From: Natronosalvus amylolyticus
GTDB taxonomy: Archaea > Halobacteriota > Halobacteria > Halobacteriales > Natrialbaceae
Direction of reading: 5' to 3'
Assembly (NCBI RefSeq): GCF_024298845.1
Contig: NZ_CP101156.1
Location: 1,798,001 to 1,862,000, forward strand
DNA: 64,000 bases
The notes beneath the pieces are model-generated. The model did not search any database. It was given only the letters and a program-made list of their open reading frames with translations, and was not told the origin of the DNA. Both the position numbers and the translations under genes were made by a program. Of the stretch, positions 33,827 to 41,907 are shown in pieces (the first letter of the stretch is position 1; each line of letters opens with the position of its first letter).

Positions 33827-35001
33827 GTGACCAACAGGCAGACCAGCAGGCGCTGTACACGACCGCACAGGCGCGCGAACACCAGGAGGGCTACAGCGAC
33901 CGGGACAACCGCGAGATACACGACCACGGCGGCATCATCCGTGACGAACAGGTCTCGAGGGCGATGTCGATACGCTCGGTTCACTACAACCCGCTTCGAG
34001 CCGATCGGCCCGACAAGATGCCCGGTCAGTGCAAAGACCTCGAGAAACACCGCAATATCCGCATGGTCGAAGGGACTGAAACCTTTCGCCAGGCCCTCGA
34101 GAACGGCGATATGCCGACGATAAAACACATGGTCGGAGACACCTCACAGCGAGCAGACGTCTCGGGAATGAAAGCCATCGGGACGATAGACAACCTGATC
34201 GACGGCCCGGCCCCGGTGATCGTCGTCCTGGGCGAAATGGGAGCTGGGAAAACCGATTTCGCCTGCCTGCTCGCCCAGCGTTGGCGGGACCTGAACCGCT
34301 CGGACTCGCTGCTCGGGACGAACATCCAGTCCCTCGAGGAGAAAGACCGCTGGGTCGACGACGATGGGGACGTCCAGGACGGCTGGATTCCCGATTACGG
34401 TTCCCTCATGGAATGGGTGGAACAGGACGGCGACCCGCTCGAGCACAGCCAGCGACCCAAACTGTTCATCGGTGACGAGTTCTCGAGTTCCGCGAGCGGC
34501 CAGGGGAAACAGGGCTATGAAACCCGGATGAAGATGGCTCCGCTGGTGTACAAGATCCGCAAGTACGGCGGGGCGCTCATCTACATCGCCCACGGTGAAC
34601 GCTCGATTCATCCGATGCTCTGGCGCGTCGGCACGATCGTCAAGAAGGTCAGTCAGAAGAAAGCGATTATCGCGGATTCCATTCGTAACGCCAAACTGGC
34701 CGACATTCAGGGCGAGGTCGAAGGTATTCCACCGACGGACTTCCGGTACAACACCAAAGAAGCGAGCGACTGGAGCTGGTCGCGCTTCGGTGACGAAACC
34801 GATGAAATGAACGCCGACGAAGCCGCTCGCCTTACCGCCCTGTGGACGGTCATCCGGTGTAAAGAGGACGGCCTGACGAATCGTGAAACCGCCAAATTCG
34901 TGCCCTACAGTCACGGTTGGGTCGGTTCACGCTGGCGGGAGTACAGAGACGACGGCGAACACGTCGAAGCGATTGCCAAGGTGAACGAGGTTATCGCATG
35001 A
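33823..35001 (+). CDS. Pleolipovirus VP8-like P-loop ATPase
   Basis: 392 residues. Walker A GEMGAGKT (137-144) preceded by a beta strand VIVVL, and Walker B KLFIGDEF (213-220). The C-terminal part has an HTH-like element (LTNRETAKFVPYSHGWVGSRW). Pleolipoviruses encode such an ATPase (VP8 type) at the end of the virion module, presumed to act in genome or particle assembly. The gene's overlap with its upstream neighbour fits a single virion transcript. Confidence 0.83.
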   Translation: MSDQQADQQALYTTAQAREHQEGYSDRDNREIHDHGGIIRDEQVSRAMSIRSVHYNPLRADRPDKMPGQCKDLEKHRNIRMVEGTETFRQALENGDMPTIKHMVGDTSQRADVSGMKAIGTIDNLIDGPAPVIVVLGEMGAGKTDFACLLAQRWRDLNRSDSLLGTNIQSLEEKDRWVDDDGDVQDGWIPDYGSLMEWVEQDGDPLEHSQRPKLFIGDEFSSSASGQGKQGYETRMKMAPLVYKIRKYGGALIYIAHGERSIHPMLWRVGTIVKKVSQKKAIIADSIRNAKLADIQGEVEGIPPTDFRYNTKEASDWSWSRFGDETDEMNADEAARLTALWTVIRCKEDGLTNRETAKFVPYSHGWVGSRWREYRDDGEHVEAIAKVNEVIA

Positions 35002-35152
35002 CCTCGTCGGGATGGATGGCTGGATACGGATACGCACTCCCCTTTACTGTTCGGCCCACTGGCCCACGCCCATCGCTCGCTCCTGGACGGAGCGAAGCGA
35101 CCGATGGGCCGCGACCTCGAGGCAGAGAGGAGTTTCTATATATCGGCGCGCG

Positions 35153-35551
35153 ATGCGCGTGGTGTGCGTGAATCGCTCGAAGCGAGCGAACCACTTCGGC
35201 ACGATCTGCGAAAAGCGCATGGCTCGGAAACGACGGTTCGAACTCGAGCGCTCGAGCTGGCACGATGCGAAGTTCCAGAATGGGACGCCTGTCGAGATCA
35301 AGAGTACGATGCTCGAGCATTCAGACGGCCAACCGGGCAATTTCAAGGTCTACAAAGCGTATCACGATCGGCTGAAGCGAGCGAACGGTTGGTACTGTTT
35401 TGTGGTGTATCGTCCGCATGGGCGGTCCGGTTGCACAGTCGTCAAAGACCGGATGTGCAAGGCCTCGAGTCTCCCGTTGCTCCGGTGGCACGGTGGCGGC
35501 GATCACCGCGACACCCAACAGGCGAAAATCCCGATCACGGCTGTTTTCTGA
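35153..35551 (+). CDS. PDDEXK/Holliday-resolvase-like small protein
   Basis: 132 residues from ATG 35153; ATG 35219 would give 110. The core FGTICEKRMARK, then SSWHDAKFQNGTPVEIKSTML, then GNFKVYKAYHDRLKRANGWYCFVVYRPHG has the E...D-x(n)-E-x-K spacing of the PDDEXK nuclease fold, as in archaeal Holliday-junction-resolvase-like proteins of haloviruses. A paralogue-like protein lies at 40216-40740. An AT-rich box (TTCTATATAT, 35134-35143) lies just upstream; it would fit the later start better. Role in replication or restriction is inference. Confidence 0.65.
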   Translation: MRVVCVNRSKRANHFGTICEKRMARKRRFELERSSWHDAKFQNGTPVEIKSTMLEHSDGQPGNFKVYKAYHDRLKRANGWYCFVVYRPHGRSGCTVVKDRMCKASSLPLLRWHGGGDHRDTQQAKIPITAVF

Positions 35552-35710
35552 CCCTCCTAATCACACTCGGCAATCCCGGTTAGCGAGGTACCACCCACCG
35601 TACCCGGGTACTGTGGGCTATGGGCACTCCGTTTCCAGCCGATTGACCAAACCTCGAGCGCGGCGCACGGTCTGCGCGCCGCAAGATAACCGCGCCCCTT
35701 AGGTGCCCAA

Positions 35711-37345
35711 TCAAGTCATTCCCATAAGATTTGAGATCAGGTCGTCAATTTCTTCATCTATGTCATCCCTTTCAAAATGACTGACGATTTGGGCACCATT
35801 ATTTTCTTTATTGTATCCAATTCCAAGATATTGTCTATAAAGGTCATCCAAAACACCGGTCGCGTTGTTCCCTGACCAATTTTTTTGTACAAACTGACGG
35901 ATTTCTTTTGGATTTTCATTGATTGACTTAGCAATCGCCTCTGGAGAGGACATTAAATACGATTCAATCGAATACTCTTCAAAGACGTATATTTTAGAAG
36001 GTGATACATTTAACGTATCTCCAAGTTTATCAGATTTTTTGTCCGGATTTTCCCCATCAGAATCAAATATAAATTTATACTCTATTCCAAGTTGTCCAAG
36101 AACTCGTGTGATTGGATCTGCATCCTTTATTATTTGGTCTCCATGTCCAACAATCAATTCAATATTATTATCTGAAAGGGATTTTCCTAGTTTCTTTGAA
36201 AATTGCTCTAATATGACTTTATCCGATCTTCCTTCCACAAATCCAATAGCGTCTGACTGGATTAGGTCACTATTGTTATATCCAAGAATATCTAAGTGAT
36301 CGTTTTCCCCCGTTTGAACAGATCTGAATTTTGATTCCTTATCCCTAGTAACCAAAACAATATTATCTACATGACTTCGGTTCACAAATACCTCTGAATG
36401 GGTAGTCAAAATCACCTGAGGTCCGACGTCGCTAATCAATTCATTTAATATGTCGAATATTTTCTTTTCGGCCCCAGGATGCAAATGTAACTCAGGTTCT
36501 TCAATTGCTAATAAATCAGTGTTCTCGTCAGCCGAATACAATCGCGTAAGTAACATCAAGATCTCTAAAGTACCCGACGAAATCTCGGAGGCTTTGAAAC
36601 GTTTATCGAACCCATTCTCTTTTACAAAGATCGTATATTCATTTCGTGGAGAGGCAGTATCATATTCAATGCGAACGTCCTCAACATTCTCCATAATCTC
36701 AACAAAGGCATCAGATACAGATTCGTAGATATCGTAGTTGGGACTGCTACGAAGAGATTCGAGAGCTCGAATCAAGTCTTTCCCTGTAGCGTCCATTTGT
36801 TCCACTTGAGCCGGACTGGTCTTCGTATTCGGTTTTCGAAATGGGTCTATGAATTGCCATGAATTGATGGAGTTGTTAATTACGTTCTTTAGATCATTAG
36901 CAAAATAATGGGGGAAGTCATCATCATCCTCTAATTCGTAGGCGTCAATCCAGTGATCATCAAATTTTATCAGTACATTACTGGCATCGGTACCATCTGA
37001 ATTAAAATTTCGATATGCCCTGACTTCTCTCAAAGTATTATTGCTCTTGCTATACATTTCCAACTTATCATCTAAATCTCTCAGTATTCGATTATGTTCG
37101 TCTTGTTCAAGCACAAAATGGAATCCAAGCGAAATCTTTGGTTCCTCACCTTTATATCCGCGAGATTCGAGCCAATCACCACCTGGAGAAGGCTTATCAA
37201 AGTATTCCTTAAAATCATTAAGCATATCGATGACATTCGACTTCCCAGAATTGTTTTTCCCTATCAGCACACTAAGATTCCCGGGGCTGAAATGCTGATC
37301 CTTGATACTTTTATACCCTTCAATTTCTATATCGATAATCCTCAT
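35711..37345 (-). CDS. OLD-family ATP-dependent nuclease (ABC-type ATPase plus TOPRIM)
   Basis: 544 residues from ATG 37345 (MRIIDIEIEGYKSIKD). ATPase half: Walker A GKNNSGKS (29-36), signature-like SSGTLEIL (256-263), Walker B LLAIEEPELHLHP (278-290) and H-loop TTHSEV (314-319). TOPRIM half: VEGRSDK (370-376) and FDSDGEN (427-433) supply the Glu and DxD metal ligands. OLD-like nucleases degrade DNA and many act in anti-phage defence (the GajA subunit of Gabija belongs here, but no GajB-like helicase is adjacent). The gene is strikingly AT-rich compared with all neighbours, a sign of recent transfer. It sits between the virion module and rep, a typical cargo position. A possible minus-strand TATA box lies at 37391-37400. 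Confidence 0.88.
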   Translation of the reverse strand: MRIIDIEIEGYKSIKDQHFSPGNLSVLIGKNNSGKSNVIDMLNDFKEYFDKPSPGGDWLESRGYKGEEPKISLGFHFVLEQDEHNRILRDLDDKLEMYSKSNNTLREVRAYRNFNSDGTDASNVLIKFDDHWIDAYELEDDDDFPHYFANDLKNVINNSINSWQFIDPFRKPNTKTSPAQVEQMDATGKDLIRALESLRSSPNYDIYESVSDAFVEIMENVEDVRIEYDTASPRNEYTIFVKENGFDKRFKASEISSGTLEILMLLTRLYSADENTDLLAIEEPELHLHPGAEKKIFDILNELISDVGPQVILTTHSEVFVNRSHVDNIVLVTRDKESKFRSVQTGENDHLDILGYNNSDLIQSDAIGFVEGRSDKVILEQFSKKLGKSLSDNNIELIVGHGDQIIKDADPITRVLGQLGIEYKFIFDSDGENPDKKSDKLGDTLNVSPSKIYVFEEYSIESYLMSSPEAIAKSINENPKEIRQFVQKNWSGNNATGVLDDLYRQYLGIGYNKENNGAQIVSHFERDDIDEEIDDLISNLMGMT

Positions 37346-37384
37346 TTTGTTCCCTCTGTAAGCTAACAATTTATTCGAATACAA

Positions 37385-37729
37385 TCCAGCGTATAAGTAT
37401 CCATGGGTGATCAGACATAGTTAAATCGAATCTTATCTGACGTTGACCAATGGGGCTAAACCTATGCTTCGTGTGCTTCAACTCGAGATCTCGTACGGAG
37501 GCGGGGTGGGGGCGTTGTAATTTTTTGGCTCTGTCCCCTTGGGGACACGCCCCAAGGGGGTTTTCGCACGAAGTGCGAAACGACCCCGCCGGGGTTGCGG
37601 CGCGATCGGCGCGGAGCCCCCGGGCCTCGAGGTGAGAACTACAACCGAAGTTGCACAGTCAGGACTCGAGGACAACCTGAGTTGCTGAAAAGAGGGTTCG
37701 GGAGAGTGTTGCCACTCACCAGGACGGCG
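37385..37729. other. Intergenic region between rep and the OLD-family gene
   Basis: 345 bases without a convincing gene. The right half is GC-rich and carries a cluster of hairpins (separate entry); the left end is AT-rich and probably holds the OLD gene's promoter. It may contain the replication origin. Confidence 0.5.
37535..37595. repeat. Three consecutive perfect hairpins
   Basis: CCCCTTGGGG-ACACG-CCCCAAGGGG (10-bp stem, 37535-37559), TTTCGCAC-GAA-GTGCGAAA (8-bp stem, 37562-37580) and ACCCC-GCC-GGGGT (5-bp stem, 37583-37595) follow each other with two bases between them. Candidate replication origin, structured RNA or bidirectional terminator; the location beside rep favours a replication role. 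Confidence 0.7.
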
Positions 37730-39355
37730 CTACCAGTCGGGCGCGAGTCGACCGACTGGCCTACTTTCCGTGTTCCCCTCGGGACTTTTCCATAACATCG
37801 GCAGTTTCGAGAACCGAACGGGGTTGTTTCCTGAGTGACGCCACTTGTCGATCGCCTCGCTCGCGAGTGCCTGGGCGCTCTCGAAACTCGAGCTTTTGAG
37901 CGTCGACAGGATCGTATCGATACGCAATCGCTTCGGTTCTCCCTCCTGGTCGAACTCGAGTTCGGCGCCGTGCTCGGCCAGCCACTGCTGGAACGGCGAA
38001 CAGTCTTCGATGTGATCTGCCAGTCCCATCAGGTGCTGAATCCGGTCGGCGTAGCTCTCGATACCGTACTCAGCGCTTTCCACCAGGGCGCGGATTTCCT
38101 CGCGATACTTCCGCGCCCGGTAGGACACCTGGCCGTTCTCGAGGTCCAATAGATCACCTAATTCCTGAATCGCTCGGTAGATCGTCGACGGGTGTTTCCC
38201 CAGCTGCTCGGCAACCGCTTCGACACTCACACCGCCGTCGGTCGCGACCTTCTCGGCCACGTCTCGAGGCGTCTCCCCGATATCTCGAAGCGTCGTCAAC
38301 AGGATGTGATCGCTGTTGGCCTCGAGGCGCGGGGTCGGGTCCGGGTAGATCTCGACGGGATCGTCTCGAGGGACGGCCTCGAAATGGTCATCTGGAACGT
38401 AGACACCGCTTCCATCCGGTGCCAGCGGAATATCATCCCAGTTCAAGAAATTGAGTAGGGTTTCCTCGATCTCCTCGACGACTTCCTGGCGGTCGGCCCA
38501 TGCCCATGCCTCGCTATCGTTCATCTTCTGATTTACCAGGACTTCGACCTTCGGGTGATAGGACGGGTGATCCTTGCTCACCGCGTCGGGGTCTGCCAGC
38601 TGGTAGATCTCGAACTTCCGACCGTAGGTGTGGCCGGGGAATAGTTCGCCGACTGAGGCCGGATCGAGAACCAGCCGATTCTGGTGGTTCACTACCTCCT
38701 TGTTGTTGATTTTTAGCTCTGCAATCACCCCTTCCATATCGGTCAGGTGGTGGATCACTTTCTGCAGCACACCCGACGACGCCAGCTTTTCAGCCCATTC
38801 TCGTCGAATGCGGACGTATCGCTCGTGTGCCCACTCGCGGCTGTATTCCGGATGGGGTGACTCTCGAAAGTACCCCGGGTGGATGTGTTCGCCCGCTTCC
38901 TCGAAGATCGCTCCGTAGAACTCGGGAAGAAACTCGAGGGCGCGTTCGGGTTCAACATTCGAGGGCTGGTATTCAACGTCGACCCCATCGACTTCACCGA
39001 ACTGCGATTCCCACGGGAGATTGATTTTCTCGTCCGTCTCCCAGTGGCGCATGTTCGGGAATCGTGGCGAAAGATTGAACGACGCTTTCGCTTCGCCCGG
39101 CCCACGGCCCACGATATCCCACTCATAGAGCCTCGAAGCGTTGATATTGTCTCGAGGTCGCGGCTTAAATCCGGACTTCGAATAGCTCACCTCCAGGTGC
39201 CAGGGCTCGCCGTCGACCTCGGTGGTCAACTCGAGGTAGCCGTCGAACGGCGGCCCGAGCATCACGCTCGAAAGGGCGTCGTAGGGGCCGCGTCCCCAGG
39301 TGTCCCATTTCCACCTGCCGTGACTCTCGTGCGGGGTGATCACCGGCTGGGACAT
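37730..39355 (-). CDS. RepA-like protein of betapleolipoviruses
   Basis: A 541-residue soluble protein. The N-terminal half is rich in W, P and aromatic residues (HGRWKWDTWGRGPYDAL, HWETDEKINLPWESQFG). The C-terminal half contains an HTH (VSVEAVAEQLGKHPSTIYRAIQELGDLLDLENGQVSY, about residues 385-421). Betapleolipoviruses and related plasmids carry a large protein of this kind on the strand opposite the virion module, regarded as the replication protein; no rolling-circle HUH motif was seen. The assignment rests on size, position and HTH. It is five bases downstream of the zinc-ribbon gene in one unit. Confidence 0.62.
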   Translation of the reverse strand: MSQPVITPHESHGRWKWDTWGRGPYDALSSVMLGPPFDGYLELTTEVDGEPWHLEVSYSKSGFKPRPRDNINASRLYEWDIVGRGPGEAKASFNLSPRFPNMRHWETDEKINLPWESQFGEVDGVDVEYQPSNVEPERALEFLPEFYGAIFEEAGEHIHPGYFRESPHPEYSREWAHERYVRIRREWAEKLASSGVLQKVIHHLTDMEGVIAELKINNKEVVNHQNRLVLDPASVGELFPGHTYGRKFEIYQLADPDAVSKDHPSYHPKVEVLVNQKMNDSEAWAWADRQEVVEEIEETLLNFLNWDDIPLAPDGSGVYVPDDHFEAVPRDDPVEIYPDPTPRLEANSDHILLTTLRDIGETPRDVAEKVATDGGVSVEAVAEQLGKHPSTIYRAIQELGDLLDLENGQVSYRARKYREEIRALVESAEYGIESYADRIQHLMGLADHIEDCSPFQQWLAEHGAELEFDQEGEPKRLRIDTILSTLKSSSFESAQALASEAIDKWRHSGNNPVRFSKLPMLWKSPEGNTESRPVGRLAPDW

Positions 39356-39359
39356 CGGT

Positions 39360-39629
39360 TCAGGCCTCCTCCTGGTCCGAGCGGATAACCCCAGTCAGCA
39401 CGCGAACCGGGTTCCACCAGGTCGCGCTGCCACACTGATAGCAGACGTGTTTGAACGAGGTGCACGCACCTGGCTCGATCGCCTCCAGGTCAACGCCGGC
39501 CTCGAGGCCGACTTCCTCGAAGCGAGCCCACCTCACATCGATTTGCTGGCACCCGGTACAGATCGCGTCGAAAGGAATCCGACCCTTGCCGTGTTTCTGG
39601 GCGGGCTCGCTCTCGAGCTCGGTACTCAC
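39360..39629 (-). CDS. Zinc-ribbon protein upstream of rep
   Basis: 89 residues from a GTG. ICTGCQQIDVRW and HVCYQCGSATWWNP supply two CxxC pairs about 40 residues apart; a further Cys (GACTSF) lies between. It is the first gene of the rep unit, four bases before the RepA-like start. Possibly a replication accessory or regulator. Confidence 0.68.
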   Translation of the reverse strand: MSTELESEPAQKHGKGRIPFDAICTGCQQIDVRWARFEEVGLEAGVDLEAIEPGACTSFKHVCYQCGSATWWNPVRVLTGVIRSDQEEA

Positions 39630-39685
39630 TGAGAATCACCGCCGTGGAATTGGTCAGTACCCGGCTGTAGTAAGCGGGTACTCCT

Positions 39686-39697
39686 TGTTCTAGAACA
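39686..39697. promoter_or_regulatory. 12-bp perfect palindrome in the rep/lipoprotein divergent region
   Basis: TGTTCTAGAACA lies in the 116 bases between the divergent rep-unit start and the lipoprotein start. An AT-rich GATTAATTATC follows at 39701-39711, about 40 bases before the lipoprotein ATG. The palindrome is placed to act as an operator for one or both directions. Confidence 0.5.
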
Positions 39698-39745
39698 CAG
39701 ATTAATTATCAGAAAAGTATTGACCAAGGAATAAGAAGAAACGAT

Positions 39746-40144
39746 ATGCAGAGACGGACCCTCTTGGCGGTGGCTAGCGGTTCTCTCCTCGGTACGGCTG
39801 GTTGCACGTACCTCGACGACGAACCAGCAGAGCCGATGTTGGATGCGATTTCCGTTCGTAATCGACACAATGAGATACAAGAAATTGATGTGAGCGTCGT
39901 TGAGAGCGGAGAAACCCGTTTTTCGGAGACGTATACTGTTGATCCTGGATCGGAGATTGTCGAGGAATCTCCTGTCGGTAGTTCCGGCCGTTATCTCGTC
40001 AGAGTCGTCGCCACTGACGGTGAGCAGGAAATCGACACAACGGAACATGTCGACGGTGATGAACGGTGTGTCATCGTTCGCTTCGAAATCGGAAGCTCGG
40101 GAGGCTTCAACCCACCGTCGGTCATTGCCTCTCAGGAATGCTGA
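39746..40144 (+). CDS. Small lipoprotein of the provirus
   Basis: 132 residues with an RR-containing signal and lipobox (RRTLLAVASGSLLGTAGC, Cys20), then a small beta-sandwich-like domain (LDAISVRNRHNEIQEIDVSVVESG, then GRYLVRVVATDG). It probably sits on the outer membrane face of the lysogen. Similar in design to the lipoprotein at 21999-22346. A superinfection-related role is possible but unsupported by motif. Confidence 0.7.
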   Translation: MQRRTLLAVASGSLLGTAGCTYLDDEPAEPMLDAISVRNRHNEIQEIDVSVVESGETRFSETYTVDPGSEIVEESPVGSSGRYLVRVVATDGEQEIDTTEHVDGDERCVIVRFEIGSSGGFNPPSVIASQEC

Positions 40145-40215
40145 CTGAAAGGGACAGGTCACCCCATCCCGTCCCATAAATTGCTCAGTTCCGCTCGAGC
40201 AGTAACCGTTTCCAC

Positions 40216-40740
40216 TCATCGAACCACCCCCTCGATGGGCTGGGCCGGATCGATCGTCTCGGGATCGATCACGTGATTCCAGGCGAGTTTAGCGACCTGT
40301 TTTTCCGAGCGGTTCCCGTCGACGTCGTACCACCGACCGCGGAGTAACTCATCGACCAGGCTCGCGGGCACGATCGCCCGCGCCACCTGGGGCAACCCAG
40401 GCCGGGGAACGTACACAACGAGCAGGTAGCTTCCGGCGGCCTCGAGCAGCTGGCGATGGGCTTCGTATTTGATGTAAAACCGCCCGCGAGTCGACCGCGA
40501 ACCGTTACCAGTCTCGATTTGACACCCTTTGATTTCGATGGGCGTTCCTCGCTCGAGGAGGCAAATCCCGTAAAACGGCAGCTTCGTCGACGGTACCACG
40601 AGCGTCGACGTTCGGGCGTCGTGCCAGGTGGCCGTTCGATCGTCGACGAACTCGAGGGGAGCGATCTGTTGAATCAGATCACTCTCGAGGGCGTCACCGC
40701 TGGCTTTCGAACTCTCGAGTTCCGTCGCTCGAGGGCTCAC
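40216..40740 (-). CDS. PDDEXK-like nuclease domain protein
   Basis: 174 residues from GTG 40740, which overlaps the stop of the 39-residue gene upstream (TTGTGA). The core ALESDLIQQIAPLEFVDDRTATWHDARTS, then LPFYGICLLERGTPIEIKGCQI, then GRFYIKYEAHRQLLEAAGSYLLVVYVP gives the D-x(n)-E-x-K pattern and the following alpha/beta run of resolvase-like nucleases. It resembles the smaller protein at 35153-35551 (both have TPxEIK and a Y-x-A-x-H-x-x-L run). End gene of a three-gene unit reading away from the tRNA. Confidence 0.65.
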   Translation of the reverse strand: MSPRATELESSKASGDALESDLIQQIAPLEFVDDRTATWHDARTSTLVVPSTKLPFYGICLLERGTPIEIKGCQIETGNGSRSTRGRFYIKYEAHRQLLEAAGSYLLVVYVPRPGLPQVARAIVPASLVDELLRGRWYDVDGNRSEKQVAKLAWNHVIDPETIDPAQPIEGVVR

Positions 40741-40856
40741 AACGGACCACCTCGAGCACGGCGAACCTCTCGAGCACACTCGGGACATAGACGCCGGAGG
40801 CCGTCGACGGGTTCACCACAGCGTTCGCACTCGCTGTTTTCGACGAATCGACTCAC
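40737..40856 (-). CDS. 39-residue zinc-ribbon protein
   Basis: From GTG 40856: NSECERCGEPV and RRLCPECARE supply two CxxC pairs 11 residues apart, a minimal zinc ribbon, followed by a basic tail. The start overlaps the stop of the upstream gene (GTGA) and its own stop overlaps the start of the nuclease-like gene. Both overlaps and the intact metal site support a real gene. Confidence 0.65.
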   Translation of the reverse strand: MSRFVENSECERCGEPVDGLRRLCPECAREVRRARGGPL

Positions 40857-41089
40857 GCCGTGTCACCTCCGTGACGACCGGGCGATGTCTCTGGGTCAGG
40901 AACTGCTACGTCGACACCGGCACCGCTCCCGCGGCACAGTCGTCGGTACGAATCGCACTCGCTACAGCGATGGGCGCGGTCACGATCGTCACCGAACACT
41001 CGAGCGAACTGCTCGCTTACGTGGGCTCCACAGTGGAGACACGTCGAGTTGGCCTCGAGGGGACCGTGACTTACCGCCACGCAGACCAC
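40853..41089 (-). CDS. Zinc-ribbon protein at the right end of the provirus
   Basis: About 78 residues from GTG 41089 (GTG 41080 also possible). STCLHCGAHVSEQFARVFGD and HRCSECDSYRRLC supply two CxxC pairs. First gene of the unit leading to the nuclease-like protein. A decayed copy of its first 20 codons and promoter lies outside attL at 22354-22457. Confidence 0.65.
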   Translation of the reverse strand: MVCVAVSHGPLEANSTCLHCGAHVSEQFARVFGDDRDRAHRCSECDSYRRLCRGSGAGVDVAVPDPETSPGRHGGDTA

Positions 41090-41133
41090 CCCGTAGAACA
41101 GCCGCTATCTGTCAGGGAATGCGGGAAAAGGGG

Positions 41134-41140
41134 TTTATAG
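41134..41140 (-). promoter_or_regulatory. TATA-like box of the right-end operon, beside the tRNA
   Basis: Minus-strand CTATAAACCCC lies four bases from the end of the tRNA-Pro gene and 45-54 bases before the possible starts of the zinc-ribbon gene. Excision would separate this box from the tRNA. Confidence 0.5.
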
Positions 41141-41141
41141 C

Positions 41142-41157
41142 TAGTGGGCCGGCGCAG
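41142..41157. repeat. Right attachment site (attR) within tRNA-Pro
   Basis: The 16-bp repeat identical to 22622-22637. It includes the discriminator base, the 3' strand of the acceptor stem and the 3' strand of the T-stem, so integration leaves the tRNA gene whole. Confidence 0.85.
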
Positions 41158-41217
41158 ATTCGAACTGCGGTTACGGCCACCCGAAGGCCGAAGGATGCCA
41201 AGCTACCCCACCGGCCC
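41145..41217 (-). tRNA. tRNA-Pro (anticodon CGG)
   Basis: A complete 73-base cloverleaf on the minus strand. Acceptor stem GGGCCGG/CCGGCCC with discriminator A; anticodon stem CGGCC/GGCCG with loop TTCGGGT (anticodon CGG); T-stem CGCAG/CTGCG with loop TTCGAAT. CCA is not encoded and no intron is present. The 3' end serves as the integration site of the provirus. The T-loop U54 is the target position of Pus10/TrmY encoded nearby. Confidence 0.96.
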
Positions 41218-41284
41218 GCGTTCGACTCGAGGCCAGCGATCAGGTTAACGTTTGCGGAAACCAAAGGGTTCGACGGTCACTCGA

Positions 41285-41809
41285 TTACGGGACCCTGGCC
41301 TCGAGCAGTTCACAAACGCCAGCAACCTGTTCGCGCATTTCCGCCAGTGTTCCCGAGTTGTCGATGGTGTGGTGGGCCACTTTCGGTGGCTCGAACTCCG
41401 ATTGCAGCAGTTTGTGGATGTCGAAATCCGCATCGCTCTCGTCGCCTTCTCGAGCGTCGATTCGTCGGCGGACGACCCCTTCTGCGCACTCGACACGGAC
41501 CAGTTCGAACGCGGCGTCTTCGTCCCGGGCGACCCCTCGAGCCTGCTCGCGAAGCGATTTTCGGCGAAAGGTGCCGTCGACGACGACGACGCCATCGCGT
41601 TCGAGGACCTGTGCGGCCCGCTCGAGGGTTTCGTCGTAGGTCGACCGCGTCTCAGCGGCCGTGTATTCAGGGTCTGGAAAACAGTCCTTGCGAACGACGT
41701 CGGTGCGGATCAGGTCCGCCTCGAATCGTGTAGCGAACTCGCCGGCGACGGTCGTTTTTCCGGTGCCGGGCAATCCACAGACGACGACGAGACGCTTCCG
41801 TTCGGACAT
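41285..41809 (-). CDS. P-loop kinase of the AAA_33/zeta-toxin-like type
   Basis: 174 residues. Walker A GLPGTGKT (12-19), then LIRTDVVRKD, the acidic strand DGVVVVDGTF (about 73-82) and a basic lid FRRKSLREQARG. This layout is shared by small nucleotide/tRNA-related kinases and by zeta-like kinases. No antitoxin partner is adjacent, so a housekeeping kinase is more likely. Substrate unknown. Confidence 0.82.
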   Translation of the reverse strand: MSERKRLVVVCGLPGTGKTTVAGEFATRFEADLIRTDVVRKDCFPDPEYTAAETRSTYDETLERAAQVLERDGVVVVDGTFRRKSLREQARGVARDEDAAFELVRVECAEGVVRRRIDAREGDESDADFDIHKLLQSEFEPPKVAHHTIDNSGTLAEMREQVAGVCELLEARVP

Positions 41810-41907
41810 AGCGGCTTACCCGATACTCTCACGGCGGGGTTTTGGTGTTTGCGCTTTGCCAGCCACGGGAAACCGAGGTCTCGAGTCGCGGTCGTACGCT
41901 CGAGCCG

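Noticed and set aside
34998-35171. 57-codon frame overlapping the end of the viral ATPase (ATGA)
   Set aside because: The product is Gly/Arg/Pro-rich without hydrophobic core, and the stretch contains the triple GCCCA cluster and an AT-rich promoter-like box, so it is more likely non-coding.
35711-37345. Complete Gabija system
   Set aside because: A GajB-like UvrD helicase is not adjacent on either side; only the GajA/OLD-like component is present.
40456-41733. 425-codon plus-strand frame across the tRNA-Pro
   Set aside because: It runs through the tRNA gene and opposite three recognisable genes; Arg-rich shadow product.
41285-41809. Zeta-type toxin of a toxin-antitoxin pair
   Set aside because: The P-loop kinase lacks an adjacent small antitoxin gene and sits among housekeeping genes, so a general kinase is the safer call.
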